A DNA stretch of 64,000 nucleotides from the NCBI GenBank assembly GCA_041725935.1, contig JBGRQD010000008.1, forward strand, positions 124,001-188,000. The letters run 5' to 3'. This document shows, piece after piece, positions 35,788 through 43,604 of this stretch. The notes under the pieces are model-generated. The model did not search any database, was not told the DNA's origin, and saw only the letters and a program-made list of their open reading frames with translations. The position numbers and the translations under genes are program-made. How positions within the stretch are numbered: the stretch's first letter is position 1; every line of letters starts with the position of its first letter. This stretch comes from Marivita sp041725935. Lineage in GTDB: Bacteria; Pseudomonadota; Alphaproteobacteria; Rhodobacterales; Rhodobacteraceae.

Positions 35788-35812
35788 GGAACGGCGACGC
35801 GGCACAGGCGTT
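35788..35812 (+). promoter_or_regulatory. EcfG-type stress promoter, exact match, lipid kinase operon
   Basis: GGAAC (35788-35792), 16 nt, CGTT (35809-35812), 29 nt before the ATG at 35841; divergent from the mscS promoter. Confidence 0.87.
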
Positions 35813-35840
35813 ACGTTTCATTCAAAGAGGAAAACCGACG

Positions 35841-36737
35841 ATGATGCATGTGATCGTGAACGTTCATGCCGGCGACTCGCAAGACAGCGACGACCGTCTG
35901 GACCAATTGAAACAGGCGCTGCGCGATCAGGGGATCGAGGCGCAGGTTGTCACGCCCGGTGAGGACGAAACGCTTGGGGACTGCGCGGAAAGGGTGCTTA
36001 AGGACGGTGCCGATCCGCTGGTCGCGGCAGGCGGTGACGGCACCATCGCGGCGCTTGCGGGGCCCTGCCACCGGGCCGGGGCGCGGCTTGGCATCGTGCC
36101 GATGGGCACGTTCAACTATTTTGCCCGTGCGCACGGGATCTCGCAGGACGTTGATCGCGCGGTGGCCCTGCTGGCGCAACAGCCCGAGCGGGAGGTGTCG
36201 CTGGGCACGGTCAACGGGCGCATCTTCCTCAACAATGTGAGCATCGGCGTCTATCCCACCATCCTTCAGGAACGCGAGGACATCTATGACCGTTACGGCC
36301 GGTCCCGGATCGCGGCCTATTGGTCGGTGCTCAAGGCGCTGGCGCGGCGACCCCGGTCGCTGAGGCTGGGGCTTGATCTTGATGGCAAGAGGCAGGACCT
36401 GTCCACGCCGCTCGCCTTTGTGGCGGCCAGCGCGTACCAGCTGGACGAGTTCGGGCTGGATGGGTGCGATGCCTTGCGGCAGGGGAATTTCCCGATGTTC
36501 GTCGCCCCGCAGGTGTCGCGCGGCGCGATGCTGCACACGGCATGGCGCCTGTCTCTGGGCAAGGCGGCGAAAGGGCCGGATTACAGGCTTCTGACGGCCC
36601 ACGAGATCACGATCACGCCCGAGACATCGCCTGTTCTTGTGGCCTGCGACGGTGAGAAGATTAACATGGACACACCGCTGCGGATGCGCTGGTCGGACCA
36701 CCCGTTGCGCCTGATCGCGCTGGAGCATGACGCATGA
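35841..36737 (+). CDS. Diacylglycerol/sphingosine kinase-like lipid kinase
   Basis: A 298-residue protein of the DAGK catalytic family. The nucleotide loop GGDGTIAALA begins at G64, preceded by VNVHAG (the N-terminal equivalent of NP.SG), and followed by LGIVPMGTFNYFARAHGI. The C-terminal sandwich domain has CDGEKI. It probably phosphorylates a membrane lipid. GAGGAAAAC precedes the ATG at 35841 (a second ATG follows directly). Its stop overlaps the next gene (ATGA). An exact EcfG promoter controls the pair. Confidence 0.9.
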   Translation: MMHVIVNVHAGDSQDSDDRLDQLKQALRDQGIEAQVVTPGEDETLGDCAERVLKDGADPLVAAGGDGTIAALAGPCHRAGARLGIVPMGTFNYFARAHGISQDVDRAVALLAQQPEREVSLGTVNGRIFLNNVSIGVYPTILQEREDIYDRYGRSRIAAYWSVLKALARRPRSLRLGLDLDGKRQDLSTPLAFVAASAYQLDEFGLDGCDALRQGNFPMFVAPQVSRGAMLHTAWRLSLGKAAKGPDYRLLTAHEITITPETSPVLVACDGEKINMDTPLRMRWSDHPLRLIALEHDA

Positions 36738-37507
36738 TCCGCATCGCGCATATCTCGGACCTGCATTTCGGCAAGGACGACGCCACGCTGATCGACCCGC
36801 TGCACGACGCGCTGAGAGAGGCGGCGCCCGATGTGATCGCCGTATCGGGTGACGTGACGCAGCGCGCGCGGGCGGCACAGTTTCGCGCGGCGCGGGCGTT
36901 TCTGGATCGGCTTCCGGCGCCGTGGATTTGCGTTCCGGGCAACCATGATGTGCCGCTCTACAACCTTCCGGGGCGGCTCTTGCGGCCCTATGCGGGCTAC
37001 AAGCGGCATATCGGCCCCGATCTTGCACCGCGCTTTCAGGCGGATGACGTGTTGCTGTGCAGCCTCAACACCGCCTGGCCCTTTGCCTGGCAGCGCGGGC
37101 ATCTGCGCAAGCGTCAACTGCGCGACGTGTGCGATGCGTTCGCGGGGTTCGACGGAGCGCGGATCGTGATGGCGCATCACCCGTTCAGCCAGTCGCCGGA
37201 GACCGAGAAAGAGCTGATGCCCGGTGCCGAGGCCGCGCTTGACCAATTGGCGGAGTGCGGCACCGACGTGATCCTGACAGGCCATCTGCACCGCTGGCGG
37301 GCGGAGCCCTTTCTGGCGCGCAAGGGTGGCAGCATCTTGCAGGTCCATGTGGGCACCGGCCTGTCGACCCGGCTGCGGGGGCAGGAGAATGATTTTGCCA
37401 TTCTCGATGTGATGCGCGAGGGCTGTACCCTGACCCGCATGATCGCGCGGACCGATGGACGGTTCACCCGTGAGGGGTCGAGTGACCACAGTTTCGATCC
37501 GCGCTAG
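36734..37507 (+). CDS. Calcineurin-like metallophosphoesterase (CpdA-like)
   Basis: A 257-residue cytoplasmic phosphoesterase with the full metal-binding set: ISDLHFG (start), SGDVTQ, PGNHDVPL, AHHPFS and TGHLHRW. This set is that of CpdA-type class III cyclic-nucleotide phosphodiesterases, but UDP-diacylglucosamine or other phosphoesters are possible. It is coupled to the lipid kinase by a 4-nt overlap, which favours a lipid-related substrate. Confidence 0.88.
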   Translation: MIRIAHISDLHFGKDDATLIDPLHDALREAAPDVIAVSGDVTQRARAAQFRAARAFLDRLPAPWICVPGNHDVPLYNLPGRLLRPYAGYKRHIGPDLAPRFQADDVLLCSLNTAWPFAWQRGHLRKRQLRDVCDAFAGFDGARIVMAHHPFSQSPETEKELMPGAEAALDQLAECGTDVILTGHLHRWRAEPFLARKGGSILQVHVGTGLSTRLRGQENDFAILDVMREGCTLTRMIARTDGRFTREGSSDHSFDPR

Positions 37508-37513
37508 GCGGCG

Positions 37514-38224
37514 TCAGTCAGAAAGCCCTTCTGGCACCGCGTTGGCGTAATAGGCGGCGACCGCCTCGATCTCTTCGTCGGTGAGCTTGTCCGCGATATC
37601 GGACATCACGTTGAGCGGATCGTTGTTGCGGGTGCCGTTCTGCCACGCGTGCAGTTGGTCGGAGATGTACTGCGCCGACTGACCGGCGAGGCCGGGAACG
37701 GCGGCAGAGGGGCCATCGGCGGCCTGGCCGTGGCACATCACGCAGGCGGTGATCGGATCGCCCGACATCCGCATCCCCGACCGCGCCAGCGCGCCGCCCT
37801 GTTCGATCAGGCGCATGTCTGCTTCGGGTGCGGAGGTGTTGCGTGCGGGTGTGCGGGTGGCGAACCAGGCCGTGACGGCGTGCATTTCCTCGGGCAGAAG
37901 ACGGGTGGCGATGGGCCCCATCACCGGGCTTTCGCGCGTGCCTTTCTGGAACGCGACAAGCTGGTCGGCCAGATAGCTCCAGGGCAGACCGGCCAATCGT
38001 GGTGCGCTGTCGCTGCCCTGTCCGGTGCGCCCGTGGCAGGCCATGCATTTCATCTCGACACCGCCGTTCCGCGCGCCACCGATGGCGATGGTGCGCCCTA
38101 TCTCGATGGTTTCGGAGGACGGGTCCGTCTGCCCGTTCCGGTCCGTGGGCATGGACGAGAAATCCTGCGCCTGAAGCGCGGTCCCGGTACAAAGCAGTGC
38201 TGCGATCATCAACCCCTTGCACAT
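37514..38224 (-). CDS. Diheme cytochrome c of the amine oxidase operon
   Basis: A 236-residue periplasmic cytochrome. The signal peptide ends near LQAQ-D; heme sites are CMACH (about residue 60) and CVMCH (about 163), each with c4-type downstream helices (LAGLPWSYLADQLVAFQKGT; LAGQSAQYISDQLHAWQNGT). GAGG precedes ATG 38224, 4 nt after the upstream cytochrome stop. It closely parallels the cytochrome at 53061 in layout, including the NDPLNVMSDIADKL-type ending. Confidence 0.9.
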   Translation of the reverse strand: MCKGLMIAALLCTGTALQAQDFSSMPTDRNGQTDPSSETIEIGRTIAIGGARNGGVEMKCMACHGRTGQGSDSAPRLAGLPWSYLADQLVAFQKGTRESPVMGPIATRLLPEEMHAVTAWFATRTPARNTSAPEADMRLIEQGGALARSGMRMSGDPITACVMCHGQAADGPSAAVPGLAGQSAQYISDQLHAWQNGTRNNDPLNVMSDIADKLTDEEIEAVAAYYANAVPEGLSD

Positions 38225-38228
38225 GGTC

Positions 38229-38675
38229 TCATCCCTCGTCCAGATCGGCGAAGTCCTGGCGCATGCGGGCCACGTCTTCGGCGGTGACCGGCTCGGGATA
38301 GGAATTGCCCATGTTGGTGCGGATATAGGTCGCGATGGCGGCGACCTGCTCATTGTCGAGCCATTCGGCAAAGGAGGGCATCGCCCCGTTGCCCTTGATC
38401 ATGAGGTTGACCGGGTAGCGCGCGGTTCCAAGGCGCGCGTTGGCGGCCAGCGCAGGGTAATTTGCGGCCCCGTACGCTCCGCCGCCGCGTTCCCCGTGGC
38501 AGCCCGAACAGGCGGTCATGTAGAGGTCTTCGCCATCGGTCTGGGTAAAGTTCCCGGTCGAGGCGCCAAGGTCTTCGGAAATCGGCTTGGCGAATTGGTC
38601 CTCGCTCTCCTGTGCCAGCGCCATCGAGGCGGCCAGGCCGGTGACCAGCCCGAATACGGATACTGCGGTTTTCAT
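38229..38675 (-). CDS. Monoheme cytochrome c of the amine oxidase operon
   Basis: A 148-residue secreted cytochrome: signal peptide 1-22 (MALAQ), heme site CSGCH (about residue 56) and distal Met in the GNGAMPSFAEWL segment. GGAGGCACAGCC precedes ATG 38675; the longer open frame to 38849 lies inside the oxidase gene. Likely first electron acceptor of the amine oxidase encoded upstream. Confidence 0.9.
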   Translation of the reverse strand: MKTAVSVFGLVTGLAASMALAQESEDQFAKPISEDLGASTGNFTQTDGEDLYMTACSGCHGERGGGAYGAANYPALAANARLGTARYPVNLMIKGNGAMPSFAEWLDNEQVAAIATYIRTNMGNSYPEPVTAEDVARMRQDFADLDEG

Positions 38676-38688
38676 GGCTGTGCCTCCT

Positions 38689-40287
38689 TCAGATGTCTTG
38701 CGTCGCGCGGTCATGGACCTGCCGCACCGCATCGAGCGCGGACAGAAGCGAGCCTTCCTGCCAGCCTGGCAGGTAGCTGATATGTTCGCCCGCACAGACA
38801 AAGCGGTTGTCCATCGTCGCGGCGATTTCATAGTCGCGGCCCCGGTCATCCCATTGCGAGTAACAGCCCAGCATCCACGGCACGCGGTGCCAGCTCAGCA
38901 CGACGCCGGTGGTGAATTCGTCGCGGTATTGCGGGTGGATCTGCGCGCCCTGATCAAGCACCGATTGCAGCCGTTCCTCGGGGGACATGGAGTTGTAGGC
39001 ATAGGCTTGCGGCCCGTAGACATAGGCCCCGAGCAGAACGCCCGGCCCGTCGGAATGCAGGTCGTTGGCGGGATAACCGATTTCCGCGATGGGCAGATCG
39101 GTGAGGGTGATGCCGCCGTAGATCTGTTCGTCGCGTTCCCAGAAACGGCGCTTGAATTCGAGCCCCGCCTTGACCGCCTCGTAATAGTGCAGGGCGCGCA
39201 TGACCTGACGCAACTCGGGCGACACGTCGACGTCAAGCTGGCTGAGGATTGTGAAGGGGATGGTGCAGATGCAGTAATCCGCGGTGATCTGACCGCCTTC
39301 GCCCTCACCGTTGGCGGCGGCGTAGTCCACCGTCACGCTGTTTTCGGATTGCGTCACGCGGTTGACCTTGGCGTTGAAGCGGATCAGGTCGCCGACCTCG
39401 CGTTCGAAGGCGTGGGCGATTTCCTCCATGCCGCCGATTGGCTGGAACATCGGCGCGTGATGGCGGTAGGTGGTGTGGTTGCGCATGTATTGCCAGAAGC
39501 GCGATTGCAGCAGATCATTCAGTGAGATCGGCTCGGACGGTTCCGGCGCGGCGTTGTAGAGCCCCCCGCCCGGTGCGCCGGAGGTCGGGTAGCCGCGATA
39601 TTCGGCGATATCCAGACCGGCGGTGTAGCGGTACTGCTTGTCGAGGATGCCGAAGGAGCGCAGCGATTCAAGCAGCATCTCGGTGTCCTCGACCGAAACG
39701 CTCGAGTCCAACGCGCCCGCGTTGGTGGCCTTGCCCAGAAGTTCGGTGATCTGGCCGACGTAATCGGCCCAGGCGTGACCGTAGCGGATCGGCTTGCCGT
39801 CGAAGTGATCGGTGGAATGCAGGTAGGCATTGTGGTTTTCCTGAACGAACACCTCGAGCGGGACGTTCAGGCGGTGGCAATAGTCGAGCAGGGCAAGGTG
39901 GTGATGCGGAATCCGCCACGGACCGATGTTGATATACTGCCCCTTGGAAAATTCGACCTTTTGCCGGTAGCCGCCCAGTTCCTCGATCTCGTCGCCGCCC
40001 TTGAGCGTCCAGCAACGCCCCCCGGCGCGGTCCTGGTATTCAAGGATCGTGACATCGTAGCCTGCCTTGCGCAGCTCGAGCGCGGAACACATGCCGGCAA
40101 GCCCGCCCCCCAAAACGACCACCGATTTGCCATCCGGCGCGCCGGACAGGTCTGGCGGACCCTTGTAGGGGCTTTGACGGGCGTGGCCCAGAGTGGCCAT
40201 CGCGTTCAACATGGTGCCGGAACCGGCGGCAAGGCCGATCATCTTGAGCAAATTCCGGCGGGACGGGAGGGGGAGTTCTTCGGACAT
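38689..40287 (-). CDS. Tat-exported flavin monoamine oxidase-like enzyme
   Basis: A 532-residue flavoprotein. A Tat signal (SRRNLLKMIGLAAG) sends it folded to the periplasm. The FAD dinucleotide fold is VVVLGGGLAGMCSALELRKAG with YQDRAGGRCWTLKGG downstream; the C-terminal FAD contact is FVCAGEHISYLPGWQEGSLLSA. These are the flavin amine oxidase landmarks. It is followed directly by two cytochrome c genes, so it may be a dehydrogenase that reduces cytochrome rather than oxygen, as shown for nicotine oxidoreductase NicA2. The amine substrate is unknown. Confidence 0.88.
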   Translation of the reverse strand: MSEELPLPSRRNLLKMIGLAAGSGTMLNAMATLGHARQSPYKGPPDLSGAPDGKSVVVLGGGLAGMCSALELRKAGYDVTILEYQDRAGGRCWTLKGGDEIEELGGYRQKVEFSKGQYINIGPWRIPHHHLALLDYCHRLNVPLEVFVQENHNAYLHSTDHFDGKPIRYGHAWADYVGQITELLGKATNAGALDSSVSVEDTEMLLESLRSFGILDKQYRYTAGLDIAEYRGYPTSGAPGGGLYNAAPEPSEPISLNDLLQSRFWQYMRNHTTYRHHAPMFQPIGGMEEIAHAFEREVGDLIRFNAKVNRVTQSENSVTVDYAAANGEGEGGQITADYCICTIPFTILSQLDVDVSPELRQVMRALHYYEAVKAGLEFKRRFWERDEQIYGGITLTDLPIAEIGYPANDLHSDGPGVLLGAYVYGPQAYAYNSMSPEERLQSVLDQGAQIHPQYRDEFTTGVVLSWHRVPWMLGCYSQWDDRGRDYEIAATMDNRFVCAGEHISYLPGWQEGSLLSALDAVRQVHDRATQDI

Positions 40288-40325
40288 GGGCGGACCTTCG
40301 GGCAGTGACGAAATGATGCCAATTC

Positions 40326-40350
40326 AACGCACAAGATCGGTGTTCGTTTC
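40326..40350 (-). promoter_or_regulatory. EcfG-like promoter, one mismatch, amine oxidase operon
   Basis: Minus strand GAAAC (40350-40346), 16 nt, CGTT (40329-40326), 39 nt before the ATG at 40287. GAAAC replaces GGAAC. Confidence 0.5.
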
Positions 40351-40394
40351 CTGACAAGGCGCAAGAAACGGCGGGCCCGCGGCGGTGCCGCGAC

Positions 40395-40420
40395 GGAACA
40401 AACCGGGGGTGAGGGTCGTT
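40395..40420 (+). promoter_or_regulatory. EcfG-type stress promoter, exact match, FNT gene
   Basis: GGAAC (40395-40399), 17 nt, CGTT (40417-40420), 89 nt before the ATG at 40510, giving a longer leader than the others. Confidence 0.8.
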
Positions 40421-40509
40421 TTGACCAACTGAACAAGGCACGCGCCCGATACGAGGACAACCGACATGATCACTGATGACAGGCGGCAACGCGCCTCGCG
40501 GAAATTCCC

Positions 40510-41391
40510 ATGAACAAGAACGCAATTACCGGGAAGACCAATGGCGAGGGCGGAGAGGCGGTGCGCCATGAAAAGGAAGAGGCGTCGGTCTCGGAAGCGA
40601 CGCGCCTCTCCGCGCGTTTGATCTACGAGGTGATCCGGCGCGACGGCGAGGAAGAGCTTGAACGTCCTATCTTTTCGCTGATCTGTTCGGGCGTCGCGGC
40701 GGGGATCCTCATCAGCCTGTCCGTGCTGACAGAGGCGATCCTGCGCACCTATCTGGACCCGGACCGCCCGTCCACCTTCCTGATCGAGAACATGGGCTAC
40801 ACGCTGGGGTTCATCGTGGTGATCTTTGGCCGGATGCAGCTTTTCACCGAAAACACGATCACCACTGTCCTGCCAGTGATCGCGCGGCCGGATCGTCAGT
40901 GCGTCACGGCGATGGTGCGGCTTTGGAGCATCGTGCTTGCGGCCAATATGGTGGGGGCGTTCATCGCGGCATCGTTCCTTGGCCTGACCGATGTGATGAG
41001 CGCCGATCTTCGCACAGCCATCATGGAACTGTCCCGTCACGCCACCGGGTTCGGGGCCTATGAGGGGTTCATCAAGGCCGTGCCCGCCGGGGTGCTGATC
41101 GCCGCCGTTGTCTGGATGATGCCGTCGGCGCGGGGCAACGCGTTCTTCCTCATCTTCGCATTCACCTGGCTGATCGCCGCCGGGGATTTCGCGCACGTCG
41201 TCGCGGGGTCGGTCGAGATGGCGTATCTGATGGTGCTGGACGAGTTGGGCTTTGTCCCGGCGGTCTTCGGGTTTTTCCTACCGGTGTTGGCGGGGAACGT
41301 GGTGGGCGGTACGGCGATTTTCGCGCTGCTGGCCTGGGGGCAGGTCAGAAATGAGGTGGCGCATGGAACGGGGGGCGACGAGTCCCGTTGA
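40510..41391 (+). CDS. Formate/nitrite transporter family channel (YfdC-like)
   Basis: A 293-residue FNT-family protein. A charged N-terminus (about 50 residues) is followed by six membrane segments; FGRMQLFTENTITTVLPVI and FLPVLAGNVVGGTAIF correspond to the conserved FNT half-repeats (the latter ends in the GN..GG motif). YfdC-like members form a separate branch from FocA and NirC and their solute is unproven. It has its own EcfG promoter, and the promoter of the following SDR lies in its last codons. Confidence 0.88.
   Translation: MNKNAITGKTNGEGGEAVRHEKEEASVSEATRLSARLIYEVIRRDGEEELERPIFSLICSGVAAGILISLSVLTEAILRTYLDPDRPSTFLIENMGYTLGFIVVIFGRMQLFTENTITTVLPVIARPDRQCVTAMVRLWSIVLAANMVGAFIAASFLGLTDVMSADLRTAIMELSRHATGFGAYEGFIKAVPAGVLIAAVVWMMPSARGNAFFLIFAFTWLIAAGDFAHVVAGSVEMAYLMVLDELGFVPAVFGFFLPVLAGNVVGGTAIFALLAWGQVRNEVAHGTGGDESR
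41365..41389 (+). promoter_or_regulatory. EcfG-type stress promoter, exact match, inside FNT gene end
   Basis: GGAAC (41365-41369), 16 nt, CGTT (41386-41389). It overlaps the last FNT codons, 42 nt before the SDR ATG at 41431. Confidence 0.83.
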
Positions 41392-41430
41392 TCCTTCAGG
41401 ACATCCGTCAGCACATCGAGGAGACCCGCC

Positions 41431-42285
41431 ATGAGCAAACACGTCGACATTCCCGCCCAGCATCAGGATGCCATGCCAGCCGAAGAACACCGCATGGACC
41501 CTGCCCCCGACTGGACACCGCGCTACGCCGGCAGTGGCCGCCTGAAGGACAAGGTTGCGCTGATCACCGGTGGTGACAGCGGGATCGGACGCGCCGTTGC
41601 GGCGCTTTTTGCGCGCGAAGGAGCCAAGGTCGGGATCATTTACCTCTGCGAGGATCGCGATGCCGAGGACACGAAAAAGATTGTCGAGGACGAGGGCAGC
41701 AGCTGTCATCTGGTCAAGGCCGATATCGGCAACCGCGACGCGGCGTTCGACGCGGTGCGCGAGATCGCCGAACATTTCGGCCAACTGGACATCGTGGTGA
41801 ACAACGCCGCGCAGCAATATCTCGATTTCGATCTGCGCGACATCTCCGAAGACCAGTTGCGCCGCACCTTCGACAGCAACGTGATGGGCTATTTCTTCGT
41901 CACGCAGGCGGCGCTGGATCATCTGCCAGACGGGAGCGCCATCGTGAACACCGCCAGCGTCAATGCCTTCAAGGGCAATGCCAAACTGGTCGATTATTCC
42001 TCTACCCGGGGGGCGATCACGGCGTTTTCGCGCTCGATCGCCAGCCAGTTGCTGGATCGCAGGATCCGCGTGAACTGCGTGGCCCCCGGTCCGATCTGGA
42101 CGCCGTTCATTCCCGGTACCATGCCCGCCGAGATGGTCGAGGATTTCGGCAAGCACTCTCCGATGGGCCGCGCCGGGCAACCCTGGGAGGTCGCGACCTC
42201 GTATCTGTTCCTCGCCTGCGAGGATGGCAGCTATTTCACCGGGCAGACCCTGCATCCCAACGGGGGCATGATCGTTGGAAGCTGA
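41431..42285 (+). CDS. YghA-like short-chain dehydrogenase with Arg at the catalytic Lys position
   Basis: A 284-residue SDR of the stress-associated YghA group. It has the N-terminal extension MPAEEHRMDPAPDW, the nucleotide loop TGGDSGIGRA (46-55), NNAAQQY, catalytic N150, S176 and Y189. The usual YxxxK is YSSTR here, with R193 (codon CGG at 42007) replacing the Lys that lowers the Tyr pKa and binds the ribose. Arg may partly substitute, or activity may be altered. GGAGAC precedes the ATG. Under an exact EcfG promoter. Confidence 0.9.
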   Translation: MSKHVDIPAQHQDAMPAEEHRMDPAPDWTPRYAGSGRLKDKVALITGGDSGIGRAVAALFAREGAKVGIIYLCEDRDAEDTKKIVEDEGSSCHLVKADIGNRDAAFDAVREIAEHFGQLDIVVNNAAQQYLDFDLRDISEDQLRRTFDSNVMGYFFVTQAALDHLPDGSAIVNTASVNAFKGNAKLVDYSSTRGAITAFSRSIASQLLDRRIRVNCVAPGPIWTPFIPGTMPAEMVEDFGKHSPMGRAGQPWEVATSYLFLACEDGSYFTGQTLHPNGGMIVGS

Positions 42286-42299
42286 TCAGCTGCGTCGCG

Positions 42300-42580
42300 A
42301 GGGCTGGCCCCTCAATTCGATCATCTAGCAGATTTACCCACGCTCGTTCCGGGACACCACCGGATCGGGCGAAGGCAATTGGGTGGGTGTTCTGGAAGGG
42401 CTTGATCATGTAGCTTCGACCGGGGGCGACCCGCGCCCGGGCGGATTGGCACCGTCCAGCCGGATCGGGGTCTTCGGTAAACCTGCGTGGCGTTTTGGGC
42501 CGGGAACGACATTGCTGTTTCAGGGCGAAGAGTTTGGGCAACGGCAGGTCGATCTGGCGCCGGAGGCGGAGGCGCGGTGA
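42300..42580 (+). pseudogene. GH13 alpha-glucosidase remnant with internal deletion
   Basis: One frame reads IYPRSFRDTTGSGEGNW and GLDHVAS, the start of GH13 alpha-glucosidases (IYPRSFQDTTGDGIGDL...LDYIASLG), then jumps to TLLFQGEEFGQRQVDL, which belongs about 330 residues later in the family (YQGEELGL.QVDIP). A TAG at 42326-42328 replaces the Tyr codon expected just before QIYPRSF. The middle of the gene, including the catalytic Asp and Glu, is lost. Confidence 0.75.
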
Positions 42581-42722
42581 TTCCTGGCGCGACTTTCGCT
42601 GCCGGACGAAGCCCGCTACGGGGCGGTGCTTCTGTCTCACGTCCCGCCTGTTACCGGCACGGTGCCTGCCCCGTCGACAAAGTGCTGGCGTGCCGATTGA
42701 CCACCGGGCAGGGCCGTCGTGG

Positions 42723-43520
42723 TTACAGTGACATGGAGGCCACCGATCCGCCATCGACACGGTAATTTGCGCCAACAACAAAGCTGGCCTTTTCCGAACA
42801 CAGGAACGCAATTGCGGCGGCGACTTCTTCGGGTTTGCCGCGCCGCTTGAGTTCGAGATACGGGCGTTCGGTGTCGAGGAAATTGCTGACAGCCTCGTCC
42901 CGACTTACGCCTTCGGCGTCAGCCTTCTTGTCCATCATGCCATCGGTCATCGGGGTTTCAATAAAGGCGGGTGACACGCAATTGACCAGAACGCCATTGC
43001 CTGCGGTCACGCGGCTCAGGCCCTTGGCAAAATTCAGCAGGCCCGCCTTGGCGACGTTGTAGACCGCTTCGTCCCAATAGGGTTGTGCGGCGTTTTCGGA
43101 CGACACGATCACCACGCGGCCCCAGCCGCGCTTCTCCATCGTCGGCACGAAGACTCGCAAAGTGCGCACAACGGACATGAAGTCGGTCTGCCACGCTTCG
43201 TTCCAATCGCCGTCGCTGAGTTCGAGCGGGTGGCCCTTGGCCCCTGTCACGCCAGCGGCGCAGACCACGATATCGGGCATGGTGAAGCGTTCCTCGACCG
43301 AGGCGCGCAGGCCCTTGACCTGGTCGGGTTCCGTCAGATCGGCCTGCAAGGCGCGGGCGTTTGGGCCAAGCGCCTCGGCGGCTTCGGCCACGGCGTCGCC
43401 CTTGAGATCGACAAGGATCACCTGCGCGCCTTCGTCGATCAGGGCCTTGGCGGTGGCCCGGCCGATCCCGGAGGCCCCGCCGGTGATGAGCGCGGTCTTT
43501 CCGTTCAGTTCATAATCCAT
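42723..43520 (-). CDS. Short-chain dehydrogenase/reductase
   Basis: A 265-residue classical SDR: TGGASGIGRA near residue 14, CAAGVTG, catalytic Ser in VIVSSENAA and YNVAK, then NCVSPAFIETPMTDG. The C-terminal GANYRVDGGSVASMSL is typical. An upstream AGGAC supports ATG 43520. The substrate is unknown; the GANYRVDGG ending is common among sugar and 3-oxoacyl reductases. It has its own exact EcfG promoter although it follows three other genes on the same strand. Confidence 0.9.
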   Translation of the reverse strand: MDYELNGKTALITGGASGIGRATAKALIDEGAQVILVDLKGDAVAEAAEALGPNARALQADLTEPDQVKGLRASVEERFTMPDIVVCAAGVTGAKGHPLELSDGDWNEAWQTDFMSVVRTLRVFVPTMEKRGWGRVVIVSSENAAQPYWDEAVYNVAKAGLLNFAKGLSRVTAGNGVLVNCVSPAFIETPMTDGMMDKKADAEGVSRDEAVSNFLDTERPYLELKRRGKPEEVAAAIAFLCSEKASFVVGANYRVDGGSVASMSL

Positions 43521-43560
43521 TGCGCTTGTCCTTTTGCTGGTTTGGCCGTGTTGCAGGACC

Positions 43561-43585
43561 AACGTCCCCTGCGATGCGCAGTTCC
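43561..43585 (-). promoter_or_regulatory. EcfG-type stress promoter, exact match, SDR gene
   Basis: Minus strand GGAAC (43585-43581), 16 nt, CGTT (43564-43561), 41 nt before the ATG at 43520. Confidence 0.85.
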
Positions 43586-43604
43586 CCGTTCGCGGCACAC
43601 CGCG

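Noticed and set aside
33106..35844. 912-codon plus-strand open frame across PAP2 and mscS
   Set aside because: Antisense to two well-supported genes; composition is typical of high-GC shadow frames.
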